Assembly (NCBI GenBank): GCA_900547135.1
Contig: URFJ01000023.1
Span: 1 to 18,533, forward strand
Origin: an uncultured Eubacteriales bacterium
GTDB lineage: Bacteria; Bacillota; Clostridia; Christensenellales; CAG-138
Reading direction: 5' to 3'
Length of the DNA: 18,533 nucleotides
Under the pieces are notes generated by a model, which did not search any database, was not told the origin of the DNA, and was given only the letters and a program-made list of their open reading frames with translations. A program made the position numbers and the translations under genes. Below are positions 5,829 through 14,050 of the stretch, one piece after another. How positions within the stretch are numbered: position 1 is the first letter of the stretch; the number at the start of each line of letters is the position of its first letter.

Positions 5829-6755
5829 CTATACGTTGAGTTCCTCACCTACGATATAAAGCGGCCTGCCCTTCAGCTCGTCGTACATGCGGTTCATATA
5901 AGCGCCCTGAACGCCCATAAACATCATAGTGATTCCGTTAAGAAGCACCAGGCCGTCAACAGCCCAAAGCCATGCCGACACTCCCACGGTGCACGCAAGC
6001 ACTATCAGCGCGATAAGCCCCATACCTGAAAGCATGCATACCGCAATGCCCGCCTTGCCCGCTATGGCAAGCGGCTTGTTTGAAAAACCCGTTATGCCGT
6101 CCATAGCAAGCTTAAGCATCTTCTTCATGGTGTATTTGGTCTTGCCTGCATAGCGCTCATGCCTTACGTATTCCACAGGTACGGTCTCATAGCCCATCCA
6201 CGCGCTCATCCCACGCAAAAATCTGTTGTGCTCGCGCATATTAAGAAATACTTCCGCTACTTTTTTGTCGATAAGCCTGAAATCTCCAGTATCCAGCGGT
6301 ATTGGATAAGCGCTCATGGACCTTAACAGCCTGTAATAGCAAAACGCCGTGAACTTTTTGAATATGGTTTCACCCTGACGCTTCGCGCGCTTGCCGTAGG
6401 CTATGTCGGCCCCGTTCTCCCAGGCTTTAACAAGCTCCGGGATTACCTCGGGAGGGTCCTGAAGATCCGCGTCTATTATGATAAGCGCGTCGCCCCTGGC
6501 TATATCCATCCCTGCGGTTACCGCAAGCTGATGGCCGAAATTGCGCGAGAACGAGCGCACCTTCACCTGCGGATTCGCCTTGGCAATCTTCCTTAACTGC
6601 TTCATCGTATCGTCACGACTTCCATCGTTAACATATATTATCTCATAAGGATAGCCCATCCCTTTCATCACGGCGTCCATCCGCTCAAAGGATACGCCGA
6701 TGACCTCCTGCTCGTTGAACACGGGTACTATGAGCGATAAAAACTTTTCGGGCAT
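5829..6755 (-). CDS. Glycosyltransferase family 2, DPM1/GtrB-like (polyprenyl-phosphate sugar transferase)
   Basis: This 308-residue protein probably transfers a sugar from a nucleotide donor to undecaprenyl phosphate on the inner face of the membrane, for later use in envelope glycosylation. The N-terminal GT-A domain has LSLIVPVFNEQEVI, YVNDGSRDDT, SFSRNFGHQLAVTAG and the metal-binding IIDADLQDPPEV (about residues 93-104), with LDTGDFRLIDKK and HNRFLRGM downstream. These are the motifs of the GtrB/YfdH/CsbB group. Two hydrophobic segments near residues 237-258 and 262-288 match the two C-terminal transmembrane helices of that group. The ATG at 6755 follows AGGAGG. The acceptor and sugar cannot be told. 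It is transcribed alone, divergently from fba. Confidence 0.92.
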   Translation of the reverse strand: MPEKFLSLIVPVFNEQEVIGVSFERMDAVMKGMGYPYEIIYVNDGSRDDTMKQLRKIAKANPQVKVRSFSRNFGHQLAVTAGMDIARGDALIIIDADLQDPPEVIPELVKAWENGADIAYGKRAKRQGETIFKKFTAFCYYRLLRSMSAYPIPLDTGDFRLIDKKVAEVFLNMREHNRFLRGMSAWMGYETVPVEYVRHERYAGKTKYTMKKMLKLAMDGITGFSNKPLAIAGKAGIAVCMLSGMGLIALIVLACTVGVSAWLWAVDGLVLLNGITMMFMGVQGAYMNRMYDELKGRPLYIVGEELNV

Positions 6756-6798
6756 TTTATTTGCCTCCTGTGCTTTAATAGGAACTGCTTCCAGATGT

Positions 6799-6827
6799 AT
6801 TATAACTCTTTAGCCCGAGTTGGACAA
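6799..6827 (-). promoter_or_regulatory. Promoter of the glycosyltransferase gene
   Basis: On the minus strand -35 TTGTCC (6822-6827), a 17-base spacer and -10 TATAAT (6799-6804) form a good sigma-A promoter about 45 bases before the start codon. Confidence 0.75.
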
Positions 6828-6851
6828 TCCATGAATGGCTAAAACCCATAT

Positions 6852-6904
6852 TTTGTGGCAAATAACAGCATATTTGTTGCAAAACACGAAGTTGGATGTA
6901 TAAT
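6852..6904 (+). promoter_or_regulatory. fba promoter with two tandem operator-like repeats
   Basis: The -10 TATAAT (6899-6904) and -35 TTGCAA (6877-6882) are separated by 16 bases. Two near-identical 11-base motifs, TTTGTGGCAAA (6852-6862) and TTTGTTGCAAA (6873-6883), lie exactly 21 bases apart, about two helical turns; the second covers the -35. Each has mirrored TTTG and CAAA ends. This looks like a regulator binding site; no regulator is identified. Confidence 0.6.
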
Positions 6905-6955
6905 TGACTTAGGCTGCGTTTACATTAAAATATCAAAGTGTAGGAGGTATCACAG

Positions 6956-7891
6956 ATGGCGCTTGTAACCAGCACGGAAATGTTCAAGAATGCCTATGAC
7001 GGCGGCTATGCCATAGGCGCGTTCAACGTAAACAATATGGAGATAATACAGGGCATTACAGAAGCTGCCAAGGAGGAAAATGCTCCGCTTATTCTTCAAG
7101 TATCATCTGGAGCGAGAAAATACGCTAACCATACCTATCTGATGAAGCTGATTGAGGCCGCGGTAATCGAAACAGATCTGCCTATATGCGTTCACCTTGA
7201 TCACGGCGATACGTTCGAACTGTGCAAAAGCTGCATAGACGGCGGGTTTACCTCGGTAATGATCGACGGTTCGCATCTGCCTTTTGACGAAAATATAGCT
7301 TTGACAAAGCGCGTCGTAGAATACGCCCACGACAAAGGCGTTGTGGTTGAGGGAGAGCTTGGCAGGCTTGCCGGAATTGAGGATGCGGTCAACGTTTCCG
7401 ACAAGGACGCCTCTTACACCGATCCCGATCAGGTTCAGGAGTTCGTAAACCATACCGGCGTGGACAGCCTTGCAATAGCCATCGGCACAAGCCACGGCGC
7501 CTATAAGTTCAAACCCGGCACCACGCCCCGCCTACGCTTCGATATACTTGAGGAGGTGTCAAGGCGGCTTCCAGGGTTTCCAATAGTGCTTCACGGGGCA
7601 AGCTCGGTTGTGCCGGAATTCGTTGAGATGATAAATAAATACGGCGGCAATATGCCCGACGCCATAGGGGTTCCGGAGCCTATGCTCAGGCAGGCTGCCT
7701 CAATGGCGGTGTGCAAGATAAATATTGACAGCGACCTAAGGCTTGCTATGACGGGAACAATACGGAAGTACTTCGCTGAAAATCCCTCCCACTTCGATCC
7801 GCGCCAGTATCTCAAGCCCGCGCGCGCGGCCATAAAGGAAATGGTCAGGCACAAGCTCGTAAATGTGCTCGGGTGCAGCGGCAAAGCATAA
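6956..7891 (+). CDS. fba: Class II fructose-1,6-bisphosphate aldolase
   Basis: This zinc enzyme cleaves fructose 1,6-bisphosphate to dihydroxyacetone phosphate and glyceraldehyde 3-phosphate in glycolysis and runs in reverse in gluconeogenesis. It is 311 residues. The N terminus AYDGGYAIGAFNVNN is typical. The catalytic aspartate D82 and zinc ligand H83 lie in VHLDHGD; the other zinc ligands are H180 (IGTSHGAYK) and H213 (VLHGASSV). VMIDGSHLPFDEN, VVEGELGRLAG and KINIDSDLR are further class II signatures. The ATG follows a strong AGGAGG nine bases upstream. A DUF1292 gene follows 27 bases later and probably shares the transcript. The family also includes tagatose-bisphosphate aldolases, but the overall sequence and length fit Fba. 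Confidence 0.96.
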   Translation: MALVTSTEMFKNAYDGGYAIGAFNVNNMEIIQGITEAAKEENAPLILQVSSGARKYANHTYLMKLIEAAVIETDLPICVHLDHGDTFELCKSCIDGGFTSVMIDGSHLPFDENIALTKRVVEYAHDKGVVVEGELGRLAGIEDAVNVSDKDASYTDPDQVQEFVNHTGVDSLAIAIGTSHGAYKFKPGTTPRLRFDILEEVSRRLPGFPIVLHGASSVVPEFVEMINKYGGNMPDAIGVPEPMLRQAASMAVCKINIDSDLRLAMTGTIRKYFAENPSHFDPRQYLKPARAAIKEMVRHKLVNVLGCSGKA

Positions 7892-7918
7892 TCAGGTAAC
7901 TTTGAAAGGAACGGTGTT

Positions 7919-8185
7919 ATGGAAGAATTAAGCGGTATAATCACCCTTATTGATCAGGATGGCAACGAATGCGAGTTTGAGCTTCTGGACAGGGTTGAAT
8001 ATCTGGATAACGAGTATGTCGTTTTGCTGCCCGATGAAGAAGGCTCCGACGGGTCGGAGGCGGTGATACTGCTCGTAGACAGGGCTGACGCGGGTTCCAG
8101 CTATCGCGGTGTCGACGATTCAGCTACGCTTAACGCGGTGTTTGATATATTTTTAAAGCGGCAGGATGCGCTTGACGGTGAGTAA
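7919..8185 (+). CDS. DUF1292 family protein (YrzB-like)
   Basis: This is a small acidic cytoplasmic protein of 88 residues. The pattern GIITLIDQDGNECEFELLDRVEY followed by EYVVLLP and VILLVD is characteristic of DUF1292 proteins, which are widespread in Bacillota and of unknown function, often encoded near Holliday-junction resolvase YrrK in other genomes. Here it instead follows fba by 27 bases and shares its transcript, with AAAGGAAC before the ATG. No catalytic motif or membrane segment is visible. Confidence 0.85.
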   Translation: MEELSGIITLIDQDGNECEFELLDRVEYLDNEYVVLLPDEEGSDGSEAVILLVDRADAGSSYRGVDDSATLNAVFDIFLKRQDALDGE

Positions 8186-8233
8186 GCATTAAACAGACCA
8201 TGTTCCAGCGTTGAATCATAGTAACATACAGCA

Positions 8234-8275
8234 AAACAGGCCCCAAGCTATCGCCGCGGGCCTGTTTATTTAAGG
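8234..8275 (+). terminator. Rho-independent terminator after fba-DUF1292
   Basis: AAACAGGCCC (8234-8243) pairs perfectly with GGGCCTGTTT (8258-8267), with a 14-base loop, followed by ATTTAAGG. It lies 49 bases after the DUF1292 stop. Confidence 0.85.
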
Positions 8276-8400
8276 ATTATAGAAGCTATGCCGCTTCAGT
8301 AATTTTTAAATCCGATCCCAATACAGCGCGCTTTTCTAATCTAAAATTGAAGCCTGTGGATGTATGTATAAGCAAGCGATAATTGTCAATGTAAACAAGC

Positions 8401-9279
8401 TTATTTTATGCCCATCTTAGCCATGAATCTTTCGGTGCTCAGCTTTCCAGTACGGTTAAAGCGTCCCAGCTTATACAGGCTTTCTGGTCCTGTAATAAAG
8501 TTTACCCGTTCTTCGCATATAAGCGTGGACTTAAAGCCCATCTCCTTTAAAATCTCCTCGCTATAATCGGTGTACAGTCCATATGGATATACGAAGGCCT
8601 GTGGGGTAATCCCTACCTTGGTCCTAAGCTGTTCCTGCATCTTCATAACGTCATAAGTAAGCGCGTTTCGATATTCCTCTTCTTCCTCACCCTTTCTGCG
8701 CTTCACGCCGTTGCGCTTTCCCTGCTTGTGCATATAGTAGGAATGGTTCAGTATCTCAACATGGCCCGAATCCTCAAGTTCTTTAAGCAGCCCCCAGGTC
8801 AGATGCGAATAATTCACGTTCATGTCCATATTGTTGGTAAACGTATCCGTAAATTCGCCTACGGTGGCTATGCAAGCCTTAATTCCCAATTCCTCAAGAA
8901 TCGGAAGCACATATACAAAATTGTTATAGTATCCGTCGTCAAAGGTTATTACCACAGGCTTGGCAGGAAGCGGCGCGCCCCCCATGGCGTAGTCTATGAT
9001 ATCCCTCGTAAACACAGTTTCATAACCCCGCTCCATTAGATAGATCATATCATTTCTAAACGTTTCGGGAGTAACGGTATACGTATTTATGTTGTCCGTA
9101 TCCTTCAAAACCCTGTGGTACATCAATATGGGAACCTCTATGCCCTCTATGGGTGAGGCGTCCGCAGGCTTGTTATCAACGGGCAGCGAAATTATAACAG
9201 CTAATCCCAATACCAATATAACATACGAAAGCGTAACCGCAATCTTCCCAACGGCGCGCTTATCAATTACCGCTTTCAC
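8401..9279 (-). CDS. Membrane-anchored polysaccharide deacetylase (NodB/CE4 family)
   Basis: This protein probably removes acetyl groups from cell-wall or exported polysaccharide, 292 residues. One N-terminal transmembrane helix (about residues 13-33) places the catalytic domain outside the cell. Motifs are VPILMYHRV (residues 49-57), the metal and base motif VITFDDG (110-116, D114 and D115) and NHSYYMH (178-184), whose H179 and H184 match the HTYDLH type of the PgaB/IcaB-like branch; FVYPYG is a further CE4 motif. A lysine- and glutamate-rich insert (KRRKGEEEEEYR) follows. The GTG start at 9279 lies within the end of the M23 peptidase gene (17-base overlap) after GAGGTGAT, so the two are translationally coupled. 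Substrate is inferred: peptidoglycan or spore cortex fits the partner. Confidence 0.93.
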   Translation of the reverse strand: MKAVIDKRAVGKIAVTLSYVILVLGLAVIISLPVDNKPADASPIEGIEVPILMYHRVLKDTDNINTYTVTPETFRNDMIYLMERGYETVFTRDIIDYAMGGAPLPAKPVVITFDDGYYNNFVYVLPILEELGIKACIATVGEFTDTFTNNMDMNVNYSHLTWGLLKELEDSGHVEILNHSYYMHKQGKRNGVKRRKGEEEEEYRNALTYDVMKMQEQLRTKVGITPQAFVYPYGLYTDYSEEILKEMGFKSTLICEERVNFITGPESLYKLGRFNRTGKLSTERFMAKMGIK

Positions 9280-10333
9280 CGTTTATCACCTCGTCGCTGC
9301 GAAGCCTGAATTCATATTTGCGTTTATAATCACCGGTTTCTTCATCCTTTACTACCTCGCTCTTGTTCTTTTGCAGCACCTCAACCAGATTAAAGACATC
9401 AATCCATATTTGGTTGCTGCCCTCCTTCTGTATCTCCTCAAATACAAGCTGGAGCCCTAGATGTAGATGCGGCCGCTTAAGCTGGTTTACGTTTTCGGTG
9501 TTGCTGTAGCCTGTTAACCCCATGTATCCTATAACATCTCCCGCCATCACCACATCGCCCTCCTTAAGGGTCTTTACATAGGGATGGTCCTTCTGCATGT
9601 GGGCGTAGTAATAGTAACGGAGGTTATCAAAGCTACGTATACCTATGCGCCAGCCGCCGAATCTGTTCCAGCCAAGTTCCTCGATGTACCCGCTTTCTAT
9701 TGCTACAATGGGCATGCCCACATAGCCCATAAGGTCGTTTCCCTGGTGCTTTCTCTTATAGCCGTAGCTGCGTTCATTGCCAAAGTCCTTGTAGTGCGAA
9801 AACCCGTAGCCCTTTGCAATCGGAGAAAATACCGTTAGCCCATATCCATCCTCCCAGCGCTTTCCGTAAGGCGATGCCCCGTCCTCAACCTCAATGCTGT
9901 ACTCACCCAAAAAGCCGTTAAGCACCGCCCCGTAAGCGGTTATATAATAATCATAATATTTCAATCCATCGGCAATATCCTTCATCAGCTCGCCCGATTT
10001 AAGCCGCTCCACAAGCTTATCCATTTCGGCTGCAGCGCCCTTACCTGAAAAGTTGCCCCCGCATTTTGCCGCGGTATAAGAAAGAAGCTCTATAAAATTC
10101 AGGTGAACATGAGAGCCATATGATTCTATATCATACTTGATCGCACGATTTAATATCTCGGCAGTGGGATTGAAGTCGACCCATTTTACATAGCTTCTCT
10201 CCTCCGGCTCATTGCTGAACACGGACGCAACGTCATTGTTTTCAATAGCTAGGACAAGCACCGCCAAAACAAGAACTGCAACGGCGGACGCGTATACGAT
10301 AAGCTTTTTCTTTTCCTGTTTTAAACGCTCCAT
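9263..10333 (-). CDS. Membrane-anchored M23 (LytM) family metallopeptidase
   Basis: This is a probable zinc peptidase acting on peptidoglycan cross-links outside the membrane, 356 residues. A transmembrane helix spans about residues 11-30. A conserved helical region follows (WVDFNPTAEILNRA, IELLSYTAAKCGGNFS, LKYYDYYITAYG), then the LytM domain with HQGND (H196, D200), YAHM (H245) and PHLHLG (H289, H291), which are the full zinc and catalytic set. The chosen start is ATG 10333, because GGAGGAACCG sits just before it; an upstream ATG at 10354 would read through that ribosome binding site. The deacetylase gene overlaps its 3' end by 17 bases. The pair is known from other Clostridia; a sporulation or wall-remodelling role is inference. 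Confidence 0.93.
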   Translation of the reverse strand: MERLKQEKKKLIVYASAVAVLVLAVLVLAIENNDVASVFSNEPEERSYVKWVDFNPTAEILNRAIKYDIESYGSHVHLNFIELLSYTAAKCGGNFSGKGAAAEMDKLVERLKSGELMKDIADGLKYYDYYITAYGAVLNGFLGEYSIEVEDGASPYGKRWEDGYGLTVFSPIAKGYGFSHYKDFGNERSYGYKRKHQGNDLMGYVGMPIVAIESGYIEELGWNRFGGWRIGIRSFDNLRYYYYAHMQKDHPYVKTLKEGDVVMAGDVIGYMGLTGYSNTENVNQLKRPHLHLGLQLVFEEIQKEGSNQIWIDVFNLVEVLQKNKSEVVKDEETGDYKRKYEFRLRSDEVINGESGN

Positions 10334-10566
10334 CGGTTCCTCCGGGGATAACATAATATTCCACAGATTGCGGACTGGCGCACCTGAATTTCCTTATCAA
10401 AAATTTCAAGGCTTATACTACATAAAGGATATGACGAACGAATGAATTGCAGAAGGCTCAAAGCCATTAATTTGTGGTTTTCGCAACAGCAATAGCAACC
10501 ATTTTTGACTTGATCGGTTAACAACGTATAATAATGCTCCGCATTTACATGAATGCGTTTATACGC

Positions 10567-11166
10567 TTATTTGATGAAGTTATTAATGTCTGAATAGTTG
10601 AATTGGTCGCCACAGCGCCTCAATTCCCCTAACACGCGGCTGATCCCGTATTCCGTTTTATACCAATTATCCTTTGTTATATTGTAACTATCTACTGGGA
10701 CCACGGCAAAATCCGTGCCTGGGAAAGCGGATTGAAAAAACATTAAAGCTCTTCTTGCGTGAAACCGTTTGCATACTATGATAGCTTTCTTAACTATCAT
10801 TTGCTTATCATCACAAGTTTGTTTGGCGGTTACCGCGTTTTCCCTGGTAAATGACGATCTGTTTTCACCGATTATCGCGTCTTTATTAACGCCGTTTTTT
10901 ATGAGGACATCCATAAGGAAATCATATTCGGTCGCATAATTTTCATTATATATATCAGACTTGGATTTAGGCCCGGGAAATATACCGCTTTTAACGCTTA
11001 CCCCGCCGCCGACAAAACTTAGCGGGGCAAATCCCTGTTGCCATAGTTCCGCCGCTTTCTCCCCTAATTCAGGGTGTGAGCCGCCAACCACCATTATGAC
11101 GTCGCATAGGTCGGGCTTGTTCTCAACAAATATAAAATTCCCTATCTCGTGAATAATGTCGTTCAT
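10567..11166 (-). CDS. YdcF-like DUF218 family protein
   Basis: This 199-residue protein belongs to the DUF218/YdcF group, with CDVIMVVGGSHPELGEKAAELW near the N terminus, an ENRSSFTRENAV motif (the conserved ENxxxxxENA region) and KKAIIVCKRFHARRALMFF in the second half. Family members are Rossmann-like and some bind S-adenosylmethionine or act on envelope components; the reaction is not established. This copy lacks an N-terminal membrane segment, so it is probably cytoplasmic. GAGAGG precedes the ATG. It stands upstream of the M23 and deacetylase genes on the same strand but with a 233-base gap, so a shared transcript is uncertain. Confidence 0.85.
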   Translation of the reverse strand: MNDIIHEIGNFIFVENKPDLCDVIMVVGGSHPELGEKAAELWQQGFAPLSFVGGGVSVKSGIFPGPKSKSDIYNENYATEYDFLMDVLIKNGVNKDAIIGENRSSFTRENAVTAKQTCDDKQMIVKKAIIVCKRFHARRALMFFQSAFPGTDFAVVPVDSYNITKDNWYKTEYGISRVLGELRRCGDQFNYSDINNFIK

Positions 11167-11199
11167 ACAATTCCTCTCAATTTAGTACTAAACGAAAAT

Positions 11200-11208
11200 A
11201 TTGTATCA
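11200..11208 (-). promoter_or_regulatory. Possible extended -10 of the DUF218 gene
   Basis: On the minus strand TGATACAAT (11200-11208) gives an extended -10 with TACAAT at 11200-11205, about 34 bases before the start. No good -35 is visible. Confidence 0.4.
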
Positions 11209-11319
11209 CATATTCAGAAATATCAGCACGCCGGTTCTTAAAAATGTTATTTTGCAAACTATGCCGTATAATTCTTAATCATATCTTTGGCGCAATATCA
11301 ACCGGGCCCGAGGATAAAT

Positions 11320-11347
11320 AATGCTCCGGCTAATGGGCCGGAGCATT
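11320..11347 (-). terminator. Rho-independent terminator of groESL
   Basis: AATGCTCCGGC (11320-11330) pairs perfectly with GCCGGAGCATT (11337-11347) over 11 bp with a 6-base loop. On the minus strand the stem is followed by ATTTATCC. It lies 25 bases after the groEL stop. Confidence 0.85.
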
Positions 11348-11371
11348 CAGCTTTGTTTCTATCGTTAAGAA

Positions 11372-12994
11372 TTAATACATTCCAGGCGCTCCGCCCATGG
11401 GCGCCGGAGGTTCCGGAGCCGGGATGTCGCACACAAGACTTTCGGTCGTAAGCGCCATAGCCGCTATAGATGCCGCGTTTTGCAAAGCGCTTCTAGCCAC
11501 CTTGGTAGGATCGATGATGCCCTTATCGGTCATCATGCCATAATCGTCCTTAGCAGCGTCAAAACCATATCCGGGTTTGTTGACAGCGCGGATATTTGAT
11601 ACTATCACAGAACCTTCCAAGCCCGCGTTATAGGCTATCTGCCTTACCGGCTCTTCCATTGCGCGGAGCACGATCTCTATTCCAGTGCGCTTATCGCCGG
11701 TTTCATCCAGCGCGATCCTGCGTATGCTGTCGCACACGTTCAGCAGCGCGACTCCGCCGCCTGGGACGATGCCCTCTTCTACTGCTGCCCGCGTTGCGGC
11801 AAGAGCGTCCTCGATGCGCATCTTGGCTTCCTTCATCTCCACTTCGGTTGCGGCGCCCACAGCAATTACGGCTACGCCGCCAGCCAGCTTGGCCAGGCGC
11901 TCCTGGAGCTTTTCACGGTCATATTCGGATGTGGATTCAGCGATCTGGCTGCGGATTGAATTGATGCGCGCCTTAATGTCGGCCGGCTCTCCGCTTCCCT
12001 CTACGATTGTTGTATTGTCCTTATCAACCTTTACCTGGCGCGCAGACCCCAGCTGATCCAGCGTAGCGTCGCGAAGTTCCATTCCAAGCTCGCTTGAAAT
12101 TACTTCGCCGCCTGTAAGGGTTGCTATATCCTTGAGCATTTCCTTGCGCCTGTCTCCAAAGCCAGGGGCCTTCACCGCAACGACCTGAAGCATTCCGCGC
12201 AGCTTGTTTACAACAAGGGTTGCAAGGGCTTCGCCCTCTACGTCCTCGGCGATTATAAGCAGTTTGCGCTGCTGCTGGGCCACGGGCTCCAATATTGGGA
12301 GTATTTCCTGGATGCTTGAGATCTTTTTGTCCGTGATAAGGATCAACGGATTATCAAGGATAGCTTCCATCTTATCCGGATCCGTCACCATATACGATGA
12401 GGCATAGCCGCGGTCAAACTGCATGCCCTCTACTATTGAAAGGGTGGTTTCTATGGTTTTGCTCTCCTCAACGGTGATTACGCCGTCGTTGCCGACCTTT
12501 TCCATCGCGTCCGAGATAAGGGAACCTACGCGTTCATCGCCTGCGGATATAGCGGCGACCTGAGCAATGGACTGCTTATTCTCAACAGGCTTGCTTATCT
12601 CCTTAAGCTCTTTAACAGCCTCCTCAACAGCGTACTCAATACCGCGCTTTATTCCCATCGGATTCGCGCCGGCGGCAACATTCCTAAGGCCCTCGCGTAC
12701 TATCGCCTGAGCTAGAAGCGTAGCGGTGGTGGTTCCATCGCCTGCTACGTCGTTTGTCTTTGTCGCTACTTCCTTTACAAGCTGCGCGCCCATGTTTTCA
12801 AATGGATCTTCGAGTTCAATATCCTTAGCTATAGTAACGCCGTCGTTTGTGATCATGGGAGAACCAAATTTCTTGTCCAAAACTACGTTCCTGCCCTTTG
12901 GGCCTAGTGTGATCTTTACGGTGTTGGCAAGGGTGTTTATGCCTGCCTCAAGGGCTTTACGGGCGTCTTCGCCGAATTTGATCTGTTTTGCCAT
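11372..12994 (-). CDS. groL: Chaperonin GroEL (60 kDa, Cpn60)
   Basis: This is the large chaperonin subunit, which forms the double seven-subunit ring that folds proteins with GroES and ATP in the cytoplasm. It is 540 residues with all expected blocks: AKQIKFGEDARKAL, TLGPKGRNVVLDKKFG, the ATP-binding DVAGDGTTTATLLAQAI, ISAGDERVG, VAVKAPGFGDRRKEML, AAVEEGIVPGGGVALL and YGFDAAKDDYG. The C terminus ends PPAPMGGAPGMY rather than in a long GGM repeat; this variation is common in Clostridia. The ATG is 13 bases after the groES stop, with GGAGGAATC between. It is co-transcribed with groES under the CIRCE operator. Confidence 0.99.
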   Translation of the reverse strand: MAKQIKFGEDARKALEAGINTLANTVKITLGPKGRNVVLDKKFGSPMITNDGVTIAKDIELEDPFENMGAQLVKEVATKTNDVAGDGTTTATLLAQAIVREGLRNVAAGANPMGIKRGIEYAVEEAVKELKEISKPVENKQSIAQVAAISAGDERVGSLISDAMEKVGNDGVITVEESKTIETTLSIVEGMQFDRGYASSYMVTDPDKMEAILDNPLILITDKKISSIQEILPILEPVAQQQRKLLIIAEDVEGEALATLVVNKLRGMLQVVAVKAPGFGDRRKEMLKDIATLTGGEVISSELGMELRDATLDQLGSARQVKVDKDNTTIVEGSGEPADIKARINSIRSQIAESTSEYDREKLQERLAKLAGGVAVIAVGAATEVEMKEAKMRIEDALAATRAAVEEGIVPGGGVALLNVCDSIRRIALDETGDKRTGIEIVLRAMEEPVRQIAYNAGLEGSVIVSNIRAVNKPGYGFDAAKDDYGMMTDKGIIDPTKVARSALQNAASIAAMALTTESLVCDIPAPEPPAPMGGAPGMY

Positions 12995-13007
12995 TTTTGA
13001 TTCCTCC

Positions 13008-13292
13008 TTACTCTACTATTGCCAGAATATCGTTCTGGCGGACCACGATGTACTCAACGCCATCGAGCTTAACTTCCGTTCCGGCATACTTGGAATAGAT
13101 TACCCTGTCTCCCTCGCTTACATGCATGGTCACTTCCTTGCCGTCCACGTTGCCGCCAGGGCCTACGGCAATTACTTCGGCCATCTGGGGCTTTTCCTTA
13201 GCCGTTCCTGTAAGTATTATTCCGCCTTTGCTGGTTTCCTCAACCTCAAGGCTCTTGATTACGACGCGGTCTGCCAATGGTTTTAGCGTCAT
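13008..13292 (-). CDS. groES: Co-chaperonin GroES (10 kDa, Cpn10)
   Basis: This is the small lid subunit of the chaperonin, 94 residues, acting as a heptamer on GroEL. Motifs are LKPLADRVVIK at the N terminus, the mobile loop ETSKGGIILTGTAKEKPQ (residues about 18-35, with the GroEL-contacting IIL), AEVIAVGPGG, GDRVIYSKYAGTEV and the end YIVVRQNDILAIVE. Length and order are canonical. AGGAGGAAT precedes the ATG. It is the first gene of the groESL operon, with the HrcA-binding CIRCE element in its leader. Confidence 0.99.
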   Translation of the reverse strand: MTLKPLADRVVIKSLEVEETSKGGIILTGTAKEKPQMAEVIAVGPGGNVDGKEVTMHVSEGDRVIYSKYAGTEVKLDGVEYIVVRQNDILAIVE

Positions 13293-13330
13293 GGTTTATT
13301 CCTCCTTTTAGTGGTATTATCCTCACAATG

Positions 13331-13357
13331 TTAGCACTCATCTTTTTCGAGTGCTAA
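13331..13357. promoter_or_regulatory. CIRCE operator (HrcA binding site)
   Basis: TTAGCACTC (13331-13339), nine bases, GAGTGCTAA (13349-13357) is an exact match to the CIRCE consensus. It lies just downstream of the groES -10, so HrcA binding would repress groESL; heat shock relieves this in known systems. Confidence 0.98.
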
Positions 13358-13364
13358 CAGGGAT

Positions 13365-13393
13365 ATCATAGTTTATGATCGTTCGCATGGCAA
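13365..13393 (-). promoter_or_regulatory. groESL promoter
   Basis: On the minus strand -35 TTGCCA (13388-13393), a 17-base spacer and -10 TATGAT (13365-13370) form a sigma-A promoter. The CIRCE element follows 7 bases after the -10. Confidence 0.8.
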
Positions 13394-13504
13394 GGCTGGC
13401 TAATCGCATTCATTTTGAATTATAACCAATTTAAGGGGAATAATCCATTTAAAATAACTTTTACTTAAAATTGCTTGATTTATCTCATTATTTTTAATCA
13501 TGAT

Positions 13505-13533
13505 TTTACATAGACGAGCATAAATGCTATAAT
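13505..13533 (+). promoter_or_regulatory. dCMP deaminase gene promoter
   Basis: -35 TTTACA (13505-13510), a 17-base spacer and -10 TATAAT (13528-13533), preceded by TGC as an extended -10. The ribosome binding site GGAGGTGG follows at 13541-13548. Confidence 0.75.
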
Positions 13534-13554
13534 TGTGGCTGGAGGTGGTACCCA

Positions 13555-14004
13555 ATGTGGACTAAATGGGACTCACGGTTTATGGAAATGGCGAGAACCA
13601 TCGCTGGCTGGTCAAGCTGTTACAGGCAAGGGCGCAAGGTAGGCGCTGTAATAGTAAAGAATAAGAGAATACTAACAACAGGATATAATGGCGCCCCTTC
13701 AGGCGTGGCCAGCTGCGTTGGACGCGGTGAATGCATGCGCGACAGGCTTGGGATACCCTCCGGCACACAACATGAATTATGCTATGGGATACACGCTGAA
13801 CAGAACGCTATAATCCAGGCGGCAAAACTCGGGGTGAGCATCGAATCGGCTACCCTGTACTGTACCCATCAGCCGTGCGTGATCTGCGCCAAAATGATAG
13901 TAAACGCGGGTATAGCGCAGATAATATTTGGAGAGGGGTATCCCGATGAGTTTGCCGTAGAAATATTCAGGATGGCTGGAATCCCCATAAGGAAGTATGA
14001 ATAG
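13555..14004 (+). CDS. comEB: Deoxycytidylate (dCMP) deaminase, ComEB-like
   Basis: This zinc enzyme deaminates dCMP to dUMP, feeding dTMP synthesis, 149 residues. The zinc and catalytic motifs are IHAEQNAI (H80 ligand, E82 proton shuttle) and HQPCVICAK (C108 and C111 ligands), with AVIVKNKRILTTGYNGAPSG as the N-terminal strand-loop block. CVGRGECMRDRLGIPSG is the family-specific insert with cysteines that in phage T4 and related enzymes binds a second zinc or lies near the regulatory region. GGAGGTGG precedes the ATG. It is followed on the same strand by an FAD oxidoreductase (93-base gap) and a MazG-like gene. The gene symbol follows the Bacillus orthologue name; a competence role is not implied. 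Confidence 0.94.
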   Translation: MWTKWDSRFMEMARTIAGWSSCYRQGRKVGAVIVKNKRILTTGYNGAPSGVASCVGRGECMRDRLGIPSGTQHELCYGIHAEQNAIIQAAKLGVSIESATLYCTHQPCVICAKMIVNAGIAQIIFGEGYPDEFAVEIFRMAGIPIRKYE

Positions 14005-14050
14005 AACTAATGTCAGCGGCCCTGGCCATCGCGCTTTATATCCATCAGAC

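Noticed and set aside
12726..13286. 186-codon plus-strand frame over groES and groEL
   Set aside because: It is a shadow of two certain genes and runs through their junction and ribosome binding site.
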